From contig NZ_SNWR01000002.1 of the NCBI RefSeq assembly GCF_004362215.1, positions 2,046,001 to 2,110,000 of the forward strand: 64,000 nucleotides of DNA, written 5' to 3'. Source of the DNA: Paractinoplanes brasiliensis. GTDB taxonomy: Bacteria > Actinomycetota > Actinomycetes > Mycobacteriales > Micromonosporaceae. Positions 27,425-36,912 of this stretch are shown here, in pieces. Both the position numbers and the translations under genes were made by a program. Each line of letters begins with the position of its first letter. The first letter of the stretch is position 1. The notes beneath the pieces were generated by a model, which was given only the letters and a program-made list of their open reading frames with translations, was not told the DNA's origin and made no database searches.

Positions 27425-28462
27425 ATGAGATCGGCGGACCTGACCCGCGAGATCGACCGCTGGGCCGACTCCGGTGTGATCACAACCGAGCAGGCGAACC
27501 GCATGCGGGCGGACCTTCCACCCGAGGCGTCGCACCGCTCGTTGATCGCCGAAGGTCTGGGGTATGTCGGCGGCAGCCTCGTCGCCATCGCCCTCATTGT
27601 CATCAGCAGTCAGTACTGGACCGAGATCGGCACGGCCGGTCGGCTCATCGTCGTGGGTCTGTCCGCGCTCGTACTGGCCTCCGCCGGCCGTCTGACACCG
27701 CCGCGCGCTGACGGTCCGGCCGGTCGGCTCCGGGCTGTCCTGTGGGCCGGCGCCACGGCCACCACGTTCGCCTGGCTCCTCCTCGCCGGACGAGACCTGC
27801 TCGGCTTGAACGCCGAAGAGGCGATGGCCGTTGCCGCGGCCGGCGCGGTGATCTGCGCCTCGGCTTTCTGGGCCGCGCATCGCCACCCGCTGCAGCACGT
27901 CGTGGCCTGGTTGTCCTTGCTCGTCATGGCGGCTGCTCTGGTCGATCTGCTGCCCGGCCCCGATCTGCTGCCCTGGGCCGGAATCTGGGCCACCGGGCTC
28001 GCGTGGGGCCTGCTGAGCTGGGGCGAGGTGATCCGGCCCGCTCACCTGGGACGCGTGCTCGGCGCTCTGGCCGCAGTGGCCGCCGCGGCCACCCTGGCCC
28101 AGGCGGGCTGGGAGGCGCTATTGGCTGCGGGCACAGTGTTCGCACTCGTGGTAGCGGCCGTCGCACTGCGTGACCTGGTCGTGCTCGTCGTAGCGGCGGC
28201 CGGCGCGCTGGTCATCGTCCCGGCTGTCACCAGCGCCTACTTCCCCGGCTCGGTCACCGCCGCGCTGGCCACCCTGACGGTCGGCGTCGTCCTGGTCGGC
28301 GCCGCCGTGGCCGTCGCTCGCGGCAGGCTCGGCCAGGCGAACGGCAGGCTCGGCCGGGCGAACGGCGGGACCACGCCAACTCCAGCGGCGGCCACGGCTG
28401 TCGCGGCGGCCGCGGTGGTGCTCCTGCTGTCCGCCGCGGGCATCCTGCTGGCCACCGTCTGA
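27425..28462 (+). CDS. DUF2157-type polytopic membrane protein
   Basis: 345 residues. The N-terminal 40 residues (LTREIDRWADSGVITTEQANRMRADL) form a soluble helical hairpin typical of DUF2157; about ten TM segments follow. Ribosome binding site AAGGAG 8 nt before the ATG. A 21-bp exact-type duplication encodes GRLGQANGRLGRANG in the last loop. Function unknown. Confidence 0.78.
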   Translation: MRSADLTREIDRWADSGVITTEQANRMRADLPPEASHRSLIAEGLGYVGGSLVAIALIVISSQYWTEIGTAGRLIVVGLSALVLASAGRLTPPRADGPAGRLRAVLWAGATATTFAWLLLAGRDLLGLNAEEAMAVAAAGAVICASAFWAAHRHPLQHVVAWLSLLVMAAALVDLLPGPDLLPWAGIWATGLAWGLLSWGEVIRPAHLGRVLGALAAVAAAATLAQAGWEALLAAGTVFALVVAAVALRDLVVLVVAAAGALVIVPAVTSAYFPGSVTAALATLTVGVVLVGAAVAVARGRLGQANGRLGRANGGTTPTPAAATAVAAAAVVLLLSAAGILLATV

Positions 28463-28480
28463 GCGGCGCGGTGACCGGAT

Positions 28481-28504
28481 GTGGGAGGCCGGACGGCCTC
28501 CCAC
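28481..28504. terminator. bidirectional hairpin between convergent genes
   Basis: Perfect 10-bp stem GTGGGAGGCC / GGCCTCCCAC with a GGAC loop, between the DUF2157 stop (28462) and the gerW stop (28509). It can serve both strands. Confidence 0.75.
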
Positions 28505-28508
28505 GTTG

Positions 28509-28940
28509 TCATCGCCTTCGCATACGCCGAGCCTGGGCGGTCGGTCGCGAAACCATCGGGAAGGCCGGGCGACGGCGTGCCCGCCGCTCGCGAAGCAGGC
28601 CGCGCACCACTATGAGCGCTGTGACGGCAACGATCTGGCCGCCGAGCACGATCCGATTTATATCGATCGCCGGGTGCCAGGTGACCCGGCCGTCCCGGAG
28701 CACGAAGACACCCAGGCCGCGCGCTGCCGTGCCGAAGCCGCCGCCCGAGCCTTGGGGCTGACCTTCGGCAACCGGACCGACGCCGTCCCCACCACCACCG
28801 CCGCCGCTGATCTTCGCGACCGGCAGCATCACCGTGCCGCTCCCGGCCACCGGTTCCCCGAAGACCCGGCCCGCGCCGTTCTCGGCCACCGCTTCGCGCA
28901 GAACACCGAGGACGTCCGTTTTCTCAGCCGAGGTAGTCAT
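28509..28940 (-). CDS. GerW/YtfJ family sporulation protein
   Basis: 143 residues from the ATG at 28940, preceded by GGAGC. The YtfJ pattern is clear: EAVAENGAGRVFGEPVAGSGTVMLPVAKISGGGGGG, a GxGGGFGTAARGLGVFVLRDG segment and a C-terminal TM followed by a basic tail. In Bacillus GerW is needed for germination; in actinomycetes the family is linked to sporulation. Its presence supports a sporulating actinobacterium. Confidence 0.85.
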   Translation of the reverse strand: MTTSAEKTDVLGVLREAVAENGAGRVFGEPVAGSGTVMLPVAKISGGGGGGDGVGPVAEGQPQGSGGGFGTAARGLGVFVLRDGRVTWHPAIDINRIVLGGQIVAVTALIVVRGLLRERRARRRPAFPMVSRPTAQARRMRRR

Positions 28941-29560
28941 ATCGCCCGCTCCTTCCGCACCGGTGCCGCCTTCGGGCGGCCGCGACCCACCTTCACGCTG
29001 TGCCGGTCGAGCCGGCCGCGGCAGAGTCGAAGGGCCCCTGCGCGACCCGGAAGTCACGTTCGTACGAGGCTGCGCCGGCGACGGTGGTCTCGTCCGCGCG
29101 TCATTGCCCGGCGGACCGGCTTACCGGCGTCCGGCCCCACCCGTCGCCGAGGACTTTCACCTCTGACGGGCATTGCCGCACAGCGATATGACAAGGGCGG
29201 AGGCACCGGTCCGCGGGCCGGACGACCCGCCGGGAGACGCCCATCGCTGCAGTACCTGATCGCCTGGCACCGGGACGCTCACGGTGACGGCTGCGCCTGC
29301 GTGCGCGAAAGCGAGCCGGCTGTGCAGGTGGCGCTGGCTTCGATCGCCCGCGGCGTCGGGCGGCCACGGGCGGTGCCGGCTCGCAAATCATGAGGGTCAC
29401 GAGTCCCGCGGCGACAGGCCTGAAGCTCCTCTCGACGTGGCCGGCGGGTTGTCAGATCAGGCCGTCCGACGGACCGGATCAGGCCCATCGGCCATGGAAG
29501 CGCCCGGGTCCCCGGGTCAGATTGAGGGGAGGACCGACCCGCGCACGGGAGGTGGTCGGG
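28941..29560. other. 620-bp interval without a convincing gene
   Basis: Several open frames cross this stretch on both strands, but none has a recognisable motif or a good start. Readable content is limited to the GerW promoter side and GGAGG before the GH18 gene. It could hold a decayed gene; nothing specific was recognised. Confidence 0.5.
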
Positions 29561-31252
29561 GTGCGTACCTCTGCTGTGGGAAAGGCTCGAGGCTTTCTCA
29601 GAGGCCTGTTCGTCGGATTCGCCGCATTGCTGCTCGTCGTGGCCGCGCTGGTCGCCGCCGACGGGGCCCGCGCCGACTCGGCGCCCCGGCGGCTGGTCAA
29701 CGGCTGGCTTCCGTACTGGACGACGACGGCCTCGCTGGCGTCGGTGACGGCAAACGCTGACCTGTGGGGCGAGGCGTCGCCCTTCTGGTACAGGGCCACC
29801 GGCGCGGCGACGATCAGCCCGCAGCCGGGGGCCGGTGACCGCACGGTCGTCGACGCGCTGCGCAGCCGCGGTGTCAAGGTCGTGCCCACGGTCACCGAAT
29901 CCCTCAACGCTCCGGCCATGGCGGCTTTGCTGGCCGCCCCGGCGCAGCGGGCCGCGCATGTGGCAGCCCTGGTCTCCCTCGTGACCGCCAACGGGTACGA
30001 CGGGATCGACCTCGACTACGAGACGATGAACTCCGGGGGCACCGCGACCGACAAGGCCGCCGTCCGCAGCGGGTTCGTCACGCTGCTGCGCGAGCTGGGC
30101 CCGGCGCTCGACGCTCAGGGCGGGTTGTTGTCGGTGACGGTCGGGCCGCGTACGCGGGCGGACGACCCGAGCTGGGCCGTGTTCGACTACGCCGGCATCG
30201 GGCCGTCCGTCGACCGCTTCCGGATCATGACGTACGACCGCCACTGGCGGGGCGGACCGCCGGGAGCGGTCGCGCCGCTGCCGTGGGTCAACACCGTTCT
30301 CACGTACGCCGTGACGGCGGTGGCCCGCGGCAAGATCGAGATCGGGGTGCCGTTGTACGGCTACGACTGGCCGGCCGACCCTGCTCAGCCCGACGGCTAC
30401 GGCATCGCCACCTCCGCCAACTACCAGCAGGCCGAGGCCTTGCGGACGCAGTACGCCGCGGCCCGGCAATGGTCGGCCACCGACGCGGCGCCGTACTTCA
30501 CCTACACCGATCCCACCGGTGTCCGGCACGTCGTCTGGTACAACGACGCCGAGGCCACCCGGGCCAAGATGACGCTGATCGAGAAGTACAGCGTTCGCGG
30601 CCTGGCCTTCTGGGCGGTCGCCTACGAGGACGTTCGGCAATGGCCGCTGCTGCGCTCGTACGCCGTCCAGCGAAGCACGAAGCTGACGGTGAGCGCGCCG
30701 GCGGCGATCACGTACGGCACCACAATGACCGTGTCCGGCAAGCTCTCCACCACGGCCGGCGCCGCCGTGGCCGGCCAGAAGGTCTTCCTGCAGTGGCGAA
30801 AGGCCGGCTCGTCCACGTGGGACACGGTGGCCAGCACAACAACCACATCCACCGGGGCTGTGTCGATGCGTCGGACTCCCGCCTCGAACGGGTCGTTCCG
30901 CCTCTACGCGCCGCCCTCCTGGTCGTACCTCTCCTCGGTTAGCGCCGTGGTTCCGACACTCGTGCGGTGGCGGGTCTCGGCCTCCCTGAACGACGCCACT
31001 GTCACTCGCGGCACCACCGTGCGGCTCACCGGCAAGGTCGCTCCGGTCCACGCCGGCGTCACGGTGCGGCGCCAGCGGCTGCTCAACGGCGCCTGGAGCA
31101 CCGTCGCCACCACCGCGGTCCGCTCCGACGGCACGTACCGGTTCTCGTTCACCTGGCACACGAAGGGCACCTACACGTACCGCGTCATGGTCCCCGGCAC
31201 GACGTTGAACACGACCGGCTACAGCGGCGCCCTCAAGCTCTCCGTCTCCTGA
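29561..31252 (+). CDS. secreted GH18-family protein with two Ig-like C-terminal domains
   Basis: 563 residues from the GTG at 29561, with GGAGG about 9 nt upstream. Signal peptide to about residue 38. GH18 barrel about 45-365: LVNGWLPYWTT, the catalytic motif DGIDLDYE near 146-153 (Glu is the acid), RIMTYDRHWRGG, PLYGYDWP and GLAFWAVAYED. This resembles the SleL/YaaH-like group that hydrolyses cortex or cell-wall glycans more than classical chitinases. Two beta-sandwich repeats follow (about 375-463 and 470-563), each beginning T..G.T(M/V).(V/L)(S/T)GK(L/V). Confidence 0.88.
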   Translation: MRTSAVGKARGFLRGLFVGFAALLLVVAALVAADGARADSAPRRLVNGWLPYWTTTASLASVTANADLWGEASPFWYRATGAATISPQPGAGDRTVVDALRSRGVKVVPTVTESLNAPAMAALLAAPAQRAAHVAALVSLVTANGYDGIDLDYETMNSGGTATDKAAVRSGFVTLLRELGPALDAQGGLLSVTVGPRTRADDPSWAVFDYAGIGPSVDRFRIMTYDRHWRGGPPGAVAPLPWVNTVLTYAVTAVARGKIEIGVPLYGYDWPADPAQPDGYGIATSANYQQAEALRTQYAAARQWSATDAAPYFTYTDPTGVRHVVWYNDAEATRAKMTLIEKYSVRGLAFWAVAYEDVRQWPLLRSYAVQRSTKLTVSAPAAITYGTTMTVSGKLSTTAGAAVAGQKVFLQWRKAGSSTWDTVASTTTTSTGAVSMRRTPASNGSFRLYAPPSWSYLSSVSAVVPTLVRWRVSASLNDATVTRGTTVRLTGKVAPVHAGVTVRRQRLLNGAWSTVATTAVRSDGTYRFSFTWHTKGTYTYRVMVPGTTLNTTGYSGALKLSVS

Positions 31253-31279
31253 ATCCCGTCGCACAAGGAAGTGATACCG

Positions 31280-32182
31280 GTGGCGAACGCGATAGCGATA
31301 TCCGGGCTGGTGAAAGGCTTCGGCCGCGGGACAAGGGCGCTGGACCGCCTCGACCTGGAAGTGCGGACCGGCGAGGTGCACGGCTTCCTCGGGCCGAACG
31401 GCGCGGGGAAGACCACCACGATCCGTGTTCTGCTGGGGCTGCTGCGGGCCGACGCCGGCCGGGCCGAGGTGCTCGGCGGCGATCCGTGGCGGGACGCGGT
31501 GGCGCTGCACCGGCGGCTGGCCTACGTGCCCGGCGAGGTGAACCTGTGGCCCAACCTCACCGGTGGCGAGGTGATCGACCTGCTCGGTGACCTGCGGGGA
31601 GGCTTCGACGCCGGTCGGCGGGACGAGTTGCTCGAGCGCTTCCAGCTCGACCCGGCCAAGAGGATCCGGGCCTACTCCAAGGGCAACCGGCAGAAGGTCG
31701 CCCTGGTGGCCGCGTTCTGCTCGGACGTCGAGCTCTACCTGCTCGACGAGCCCACCTCGGGGCTCGACCCGCTCATGGAGGCGGTCTTCCAGGACGTGGT
31801 GCAGGAGTTGCGCCTCGCCGGCCGCAGCGTCCTGCTCTCCAGCCACATCCTGTCCGAGGTGGAGGCCCTGTGCGACCGGGTCACCATCATCCGGGCCGGC
31901 CGGGCGGCGGAGAGCGGCACTTTCGACGAGTTGCGCCACCTCACCCGTACGTCGGTGGCCGTCGACACCGTCGCACCGGCGGCCCCGGTGAGCGGGTGGC
32001 CGGGCGTGCACGACGCCCGTGTGCAGGGCGGCCACGCCGAGTTCAGCGTCGACCCCGACGAGCTGAACCGGGTGCTCGAGCATCTGGTCGGCCTGCAGGT
32101 CCGGGCGATGGTCACGTCCCCGCCCACCCTGGAGGAGCTGTTCAGGCGGCATTACGACGCCGAGGCGGTGACGACGTCATGA
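31280..32182 (+). CDS. ABC transporter ATP-binding protein (polyketide/antibiotic exporter type)
   Basis: About 300 residues. The GTG at 31280 is chosen because AAGGAAG ends 9 nt upstream; the GTG at 31271 abuts it. Walker A GPNGAGKTT, signature AYSKGNRQKVALVAAF, Walker B LYLLDEPTSGLDP, switch LSSHILSE. The signature (YSKGNRQK) matches DrrA-like exporters of the two-gene family whose permease is 12-TM. It overlaps the permease gene by 4 nt. Confidence 0.93.
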   Translation: MANAIAISGLVKGFGRGTRALDRLDLEVRTGEVHGFLGPNGAGKTTTIRVLLGLLRADAGRAEVLGGDPWRDAVALHRRLAYVPGEVNLWPNLTGGEVIDLLGDLRGGFDAGRRDELLERFQLDPAKRIRAYSKGNRQKVALVAAFCSDVELYLLDEPTSGLDPLMEAVFQDVVQELRLAGRSVLLSSHILSEVEALCDRVTIIRAGRAAESGTFDELRHLTRTSVAVDTVAPAAPVSGWPGVHDARVQGGHAEFSVDPDELNRVLEHLVGLQVRAMVTSPPTLEELFRRHYDAEAVTTS

Positions 32183-33804
32183 ACGGCTTCGCCGGCACGA
32201 CGCGGCTGGTCCGGCTCGCGGTGCGCCGCGACCGGATCACGCTGCCCGCCTGGATCCTCGGCATGGCCGCGTTCCTGGCCGCGACCACCGCCCTGTTCGA
32301 CAAGCAGTACACCCAGCACCCGGCGCTGCTCGTGCCGGACACCCGGATCGTCGTCGAGAACCCCGGCATGCGGGTGCTCGGCATGGTGACCGGCGCGCAC
32401 ATCGGCGGGTACACGCTGCACCGCGACGCCCTGATCCTGGCCGTGCTGGCCGCGATGATGAGCGTGCTGGCGGTCGTGCGGCACACCCGTCAGTCGGAGG
32501 AACTCGGCCGGGAGGAAATGGTGCGGGCCGGAGTGGCCGGCCGTCTTTCCTCGCTGTCCGCGGCGGTGATCGTCGCCCTCGGCGCGAACCTGGTGCTGGG
32601 TGTGCTGCTGGGACTCGGCATGGTCGTCGCGGGTCAGCCGGTCGCCGGGGCCCTGGCCGGTGGGGCGTCGATCGCCCTGGTCGGTGTGGCCTTCACGGGC
32701 GTCGCCGCGGTGACCTCGCAGCTGTCGTCGACCGCGCGCGGCGCGATCGGGGTGGCCGGTGGGGCCCTCGGGCTGGCCTTCCTGTCGGCGGCGCTGGGCA
32801 ACATGACCGGGACGGTCGACGCGGCTGCGCTGCGGGTCACCAGCGCCTGGCCGGCCTGGCTGTCGCCGATCGGGTGGGGCCAGCAGATGCGGCCGTTCGC
32901 CGACAACCGATGGTGGCCGGCGGCGTTCGCGGTGCTGTCGTGCGCCGTCCTTTTCGGCGCCGCGGTCGTGCTCCTCGGCCGGCGTGACGTGGGGCGCGGA
33001 GTGTGGCCCGAACGCCGCGGCGCCGCCCACGCGAGCCCGTCCCTGCTCAGCCCGGCCGGGCTGATCTGGCGTCAGCAGCGCCCGGCCCTGGTGGGCTGGG
33101 CAACCGGCCTGCTCGGCTTCGGGCTGGTGTTCGGGGCGCTCAGCGACCAGATCAAGGACCTGACCGGCGAGGCCACCGAGTGGTACGCCACCTTCGGCGG
33201 CGACGCCGGGTTGCTGGGCGCCTACTGGGCCTCGATGATGCAGATCGCCGGCATGGCCGTGGCCGGCTACGTGGTCGCCCTCGTCCTGCGGCTGCACCAC
33301 GACGAAATCCGCGGAACGCTCGAGCCGGTGCTGGGCACGGCCGTGTCGCGGCTGCGCTGGCTGGGGGCGTACGCGGTGAACGCGCTGACCGGCGCGCTCG
33401 GCCTGCTCCTGATCTTCGCGGTGGCGATGGCTCTTACCGGCGCCGGGGTGCTCGGCGGCACCGCGTCGCTGATGGGCGACCTGGTCGGCGCCGCATTCGT
33501 CCAGCTCCCGGCCATAGCCCTGCTCGGTGCCGCGGTCGTGGTTCTGATCATGGCGCTGCCGCGCTGGTCGGCCGGCCTGGCCTGGACGCTGATGGTGTTC
33601 GCCGTATTCGCCGGGCCGATGTTCGGCCCCTCGCTCAACCTGCCCGCGTGGCTGCTCGATCTTTCACCCTTCACCCACGTGCCGAACGTGCCGGCCGAGG
33701 GCGCGAGTGCCGTGCCGCTCGTGGGCCTGAGCCTCGGTTTCGTCCTGCTGGCCCTGGCCGGAGCGGGTCTGCTGCGCCGCCGCGACCTGGCCCTGCCGGC
33801 GTGA
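32179..33804 (+). CDS. ABC exporter permease of the polyketide-antibiotic type
   Basis: 541 residues with about 12 TM segments in two halves, the usual single-protein permease of this exporter type. Conserved blocks: RLAVRRDRITLPAWILG, EELGREEMVRAGVAGR, WLSPIGWGQQMRPF and LDLSPFTHVPNVPAE. Annotated in related genomes as an exporter of polyketide antibiotics; substrate unknown. Confidence 0.92.
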   Translation: MNGFAGTTRLVRLAVRRDRITLPAWILGMAAFLAATTALFDKQYTQHPALLVPDTRIVVENPGMRVLGMVTGAHIGGYTLHRDALILAVLAAMMSVLAVVRHTRQSEELGREEMVRAGVAGRLSSLSAAVIVALGANLVLGVLLGLGMVVAGQPVAGALAGGASIALVGVAFTGVAAVTSQLSSTARGAIGVAGGALGLAFLSAALGNMTGTVDAAALRVTSAWPAWLSPIGWGQQMRPFADNRWWPAAFAVLSCAVLFGAAVVLLGRRDVGRGVWPERRGAAHASPSLLSPAGLIWRQQRPALVGWATGLLGFGLVFGALSDQIKDLTGEATEWYATFGGDAGLLGAYWASMMQIAGMAVAGYVVALVLRLHHDEIRGTLEPVLGTAVSRLRWLGAYAVNALTGALGLLLIFAVAMALTGAGVLGGTASLMGDLVGAAFVQLPAIALLGAAVVVLIMALPRWSAGLAWTLMVFAVFAGPMFGPSLNLPAWLLDLSPFTHVPNVPAEGASAVPLVGLSLGFVLLALAGAGLLRRRDLALPA

Positions 33805-33991
33805 CGCCGCCGAACGCCGGCGTGACGCCGCCGAACGCGGCACACTGCGGCAACCCGGCATCAGCGGCGCTCGGCCGGTCACCGGTCGCCCGGCGCGCCG
33901 GCCCGGACCGCGCTGATCGCGCCGGCATCGGCGGCCGACCGGCGGCCGATCGGACGTCGCACCGGCGCTGCCGGCCGGCGGACCGGCGAGA

Positions 33992-34912
33992 TCAGACGAG
34001 GAACACCGGGCACCCGGCGCGCTCCAGCATGGTCCGGCTGATCGACCCCAGCATGGTCAGCGGGTGCGCCCCGCTCCCCCGCCGGCCGACCACGACCGCG
34101 GCCGCGTGGTGGGACAGCTCCGTCAGAGTGTTCACCGGGTCGTCGTCGACGGTGCGGTGGTGCACGATGACGCCGTCGACGGTCTCGACCCGGCTCGCGG
34201 ACGCCAGACTCCGCCCGGCGCGCACCACTATGAGCTCGCACCCACGCAGGTGTGCCTCTCTGAGGGCGAACTGAGCGGCCGGGGTCGACACTCCGGCGTG
34301 CTCGACGCCGACGACCAACGGCCGGTTGCCGAAACCGGGTCCCGGCGGCCAGCCCGGCATCCGCACCACAAGCATCACCCCCGGATGCAGTCCGGCCAGC
34401 CGGTGGGCCAGGCTGAGCCCGAACGCGGAGCCCCCTCGGCCGTGCCGGTGCCCGACGACGAGCAGGTCCGCGTGCCGGGCCTCCAGCAACAGCGACGAGG
34501 AGACCGAACCGACGGCGAACCGGCTGGTCACAACCGTGGACGGCGTGGACGTACGCACCCGGTCGGACAATCGCTCCAGCAGCTCCGCGCCTGCTCCGCG
34601 GGCCGGTCCACCCGGCCGGCCAGGATGGCGCACCGTCATGATCTTCAGGGCCCATCCACGCAGCTGTGCCTCGATCGCCGCCTGATCGACCGCGGTGCAA
34701 CTCGCCGGGCTGTCGTCGGCGCCGACCACGACCAGGCCGGCCGCGGCGGCGATGTCCGGCGGCCGGGCGGCAGCGGGCGCACTCACGCCGGCCGGCCGGG
34801 TGGCCGCCTCCAGATAGCGGTTGAGGGCGTCGCCGTATCGCGTCGGCCGGTCGGATGCCGCTACGCGTGCGTGGGCTTCGCGTTGCGCGAGGTGTCTGTC
34901 GAACTCATCCAT
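33992..34912 (-). CDS. tandem universal stress protein
   Basis: 306 residues from the ATG at 34912, preceded by GGAGGG. Two Usp domains: the first (about 55-185) has VVVGADDSPASCTAVDQAA and the ATP-binding G-2x-G-9x-G(S/T) motif as GHRHGRGGSAFGLS; the second (about 195-306) has VVGRRGSGAHPLTMLGSISRTMLERAGCPVFLV. ATP-binding stress proteins; no operon partner. The interval 33805-33991 before it contains only a short duplication, GTGACGCCGCCGAACG at 33801 and 33822. Confidence 0.88.
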   Translation of the reverse strand: MDEFDRHLAQREAHARVAASDRPTRYGDALNRYLEAATRPAGVSAPAAARPPDIAAAAGLVVVGADDSPASCTAVDQAAIEAQLRGWALKIMTVRHPGRPGGPARGAGAELLERLSDRVRTSTPSTVVTSRFAVGSVSSSLLLEARHADLLVVGHRHGRGGSAFGLSLAHRLAGLHPGVMLVVRMPGWPPGPGFGNRPLVVGVEHAGVSTPAAQFALREAHLRGCELIVVRAGRSLASASRVETVDGVIVHHRTVDDDPVNTLTELSHHAAAVVVGRRGSGAHPLTMLGSISRTMLERAGCPVFLV

Positions 34913-35151
34913 GACGCCCTCCAGCGGTGCGCTACCCCCGGACGCCGGCGGCACTGCCCGCACCTTCAGCTTGGCCACACGGCCGTCCCGCCGGAAGAGA
35001 CTCAAGGCCCGCGAGCGAGGGCCGGTAGGTGCTGTTCACTGTGGGCAAAGGTCAGTCAGGCTCGGCGGCCGCCGACGAGCGGGTCCTTCGACCCCGGAAA
35101 GGGGCTCCTCGGCCGCATCGGTGCGGCCGGCGACGCCTCTAGCCTGTGGGC

Positions 35152-36063
35152 GTGGACGTCGCGCTGCGCATCGAGAATCTGCGCAAGAGCTACGGATCGG
35201 CGCCGGCCGTCGATGGAGTCGACCTGACGGTCGAACAGGGCCAGATCGTGGGCGTCCTCGGACCCAACGGATCGGGCAAGACGACCACCGTGGAATGCGC
35301 CTACGGCCTCCGCCGGCCCGACTCCGGGCGGATCCGCGTCTTCGGCCTGAACCCGCTGTCCGAACCCGGCCGGGTGGCCCGGCTTGTGGGCACCCAGCTG
35401 CAAGACTCGGCGCTGCCCGACCGGATCCGGGTCGGCGAGGCGCTGCACCTTTTCGCCGCGCTGGCCCGTAGCCCGGTCGACGAACGCCAGGAGCTCGAGC
35501 GGTGGGGCCTGGCCGCCAGACGACGGGCGAGCTTCGGCAGCCTGTCCGGGGGACAGCGGCAGCGGCTCCTGGTGGCGCTGGCGCTGGTCGGACGCCCGCG
35601 GCTGGTCTTTCTCGACGAGATGACCACCGGACTCGACCCGAACGCCCGCCGCGAGGTGTGGGACCTGGTCGAACAGGTTCGCCGCGGCGGCACCACGGTC
35701 GTTCTGGTGACCCACTTCATGGACGAGGCCTTCCGGCTCTGCGACCGGGTCGCGGTGCTGAAGGACGGTCACAAGGTCGCCGACGGCACGCCGGGCGAGC
35801 TCATCGACCGGTACGGCGGCGGCACGACCGTACGCTTCAGCGTGCCGCCGCAAGCAGAAGTACCCCGCCTGGCCGAGCTGCCGGGCGTTCTGACGGCCGA
35901 ACGCGTCGACGGGCGGATCGAAATCCGTGGGCGGGGCCCGTTCCTGGTGTCGCTGGGTCACACGCTCGCCGTCGCGCACCTCGACGACGTGGAACTGGAC
36001 GTACGCCGCCCCAGCCTCGAGGACGCCTACGTCCAACTGGTCGGCCCGGAGGCGTCGCGATGA
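35152..36063 (+). CDS. ABC transporter ATP-binding protein (drug/Nod-type exporter)
   Basis: About 303 residues. Walker A GPNGSGKTT, signature LSGGQRQRLLVALAL, Walker B LVFLDEMTTGLDP, switch VTHFMDEA, C-terminal PSLEDAYVQLVG. The TAGCCT -10-like element at 35140-35145 places a start site near 35152, suggesting a leaderless GTG there; the in-frame GTG at 35146 is the alternative. Overlaps the permease gene by 4 nt. Confidence 0.92.
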   Translation: MDVALRIENLRKSYGSAPAVDGVDLTVEQGQIVGVLGPNGSGKTTTVECAYGLRRPDSGRIRVFGLNPLSEPGRVARLVGTQLQDSALPDRIRVGEALHLFAALARSPVDERQELERWGLAARRRASFGSLSGGQRQRLLVALALVGRPRLVFLDEMTTGLDPNARREVWDLVEQVRRGGTTVVLVTHFMDEAFRLCDRVAVLKDGHKVADGTPGELIDRYGGGTTVRFSVPPQAEVPRLAELPGVLTAERVDGRIEIRGRGPFLVSLGHTLAVAHLDDVELDVRRPSLEDAYVQLVGPEASR

Positions 36064-36809
36064 GTTCCGTGCGTGCCCTGACCTGGATCGAGCTCAAGCT
36101 CTTCCTGCGCGAGCCGGTGACGGTGGTGTTCACCCTCGCGCTGCCGCCCCTGGTCCTGTTCGTGTTGTCCGAGGTCTTCGGCGACGCGCCCGACCCGCAG
36201 GGCGCCGTGTTCCGGGGTGTGGGCGGCTCGACCTATTACCTGCCCGCCTACATCGGCCTGGTCGTCGCCTCGCTCGGAGTGATCGGACTGCCCGTCCATC
36301 TGGCCGCCTATCGCGAGCGTGGAGTGCTGCGCCGTTTCCAGGCAGCACGTGTCCCCGTGCGCGCGCTGCTGGCCTCCCAGCTCGCCGTGCTGGCGGCCGG
36401 GGTGGTCGCCGGCGCCGCACTGCTGATCGGGCTGGCCGCCGTCACCTCGGACATCCGGTGGGCCGCCTCGTGGCTCGGCGTCGTCGCCGCCACGGCGCTG
36501 GGCGTGATCATGTTCGCGGCGATCGGTGTGCTGCTCGGTGCGGTCATGCCCACCGCGCGAGCCGCTCAAGGCATCGGGCTGTTGCTCTGGTTCACCATGA
36601 TGATGGTGTGCGGCGCCGGTCCCCCACCCGAGGTGCTCACCCCCGCGCTCACCTGGATCGGAGAACTGCTACCGCTTCGGCCACTCGTGATCGCGGTGCA
36701 GGATCCCTGGTTGGGCTTCGGTTTCAACTGGGCCCAGGCCGGGGTGCTCGCTGCGGTGGGGGTGGCCTCGGCGGTATTGGCGGTGCCCGCGTTGCGGCGC
36801 CGTTCGTAA
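36060..36809 (+). CDS. ABC-2 type exporter permease
   Basis: 249 residues, six TMs. Start LTWIELKLFLREPVTVVFTLALPPLVLFVL and the ABC-2 core YRERGVLRRFQAARVPVRALLASQLAV identify a daunorubicin/Nod-factor-type permease. Partner of the ATPase at 35152; substrate unknown. Confidence 0.93.
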   Translation: MSSVRALTWIELKLFLREPVTVVFTLALPPLVLFVLSEVFGDAPDPQGAVFRGVGGSTYYLPAYIGLVVASLGVIGLPVHLAAYRERGVLRRFQAARVPVRALLASQLAVLAAGVVAGAALLIGLAAVTSDIRWAASWLGVVAATALGVIMFAAIGVLLGAVMPTARAAQGIGLLLWFTMMMVCGAGPPPEVLTPALTWIGELLPLRPLVIAVQDPWLGFGFNWAQAGVLAAVGVASAVLAVPALRRRS

Positions 36810-36912
36810 CCGCGGCGACGGACGCCGCAGGGTCCCGGGCAGAGCGACCGCGGCGCGGGTAAAGAAACCGTCAAGGCGACGCCAACGGTGTCCTGACGTA
36901 CGGCTTCGGATC

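Noticed and set aside
29279..32152. Minus-strand frame of about 957 codons
   Set aside because: Antisense to the GH18 and ABC ATPase genes, both with clear motifs.
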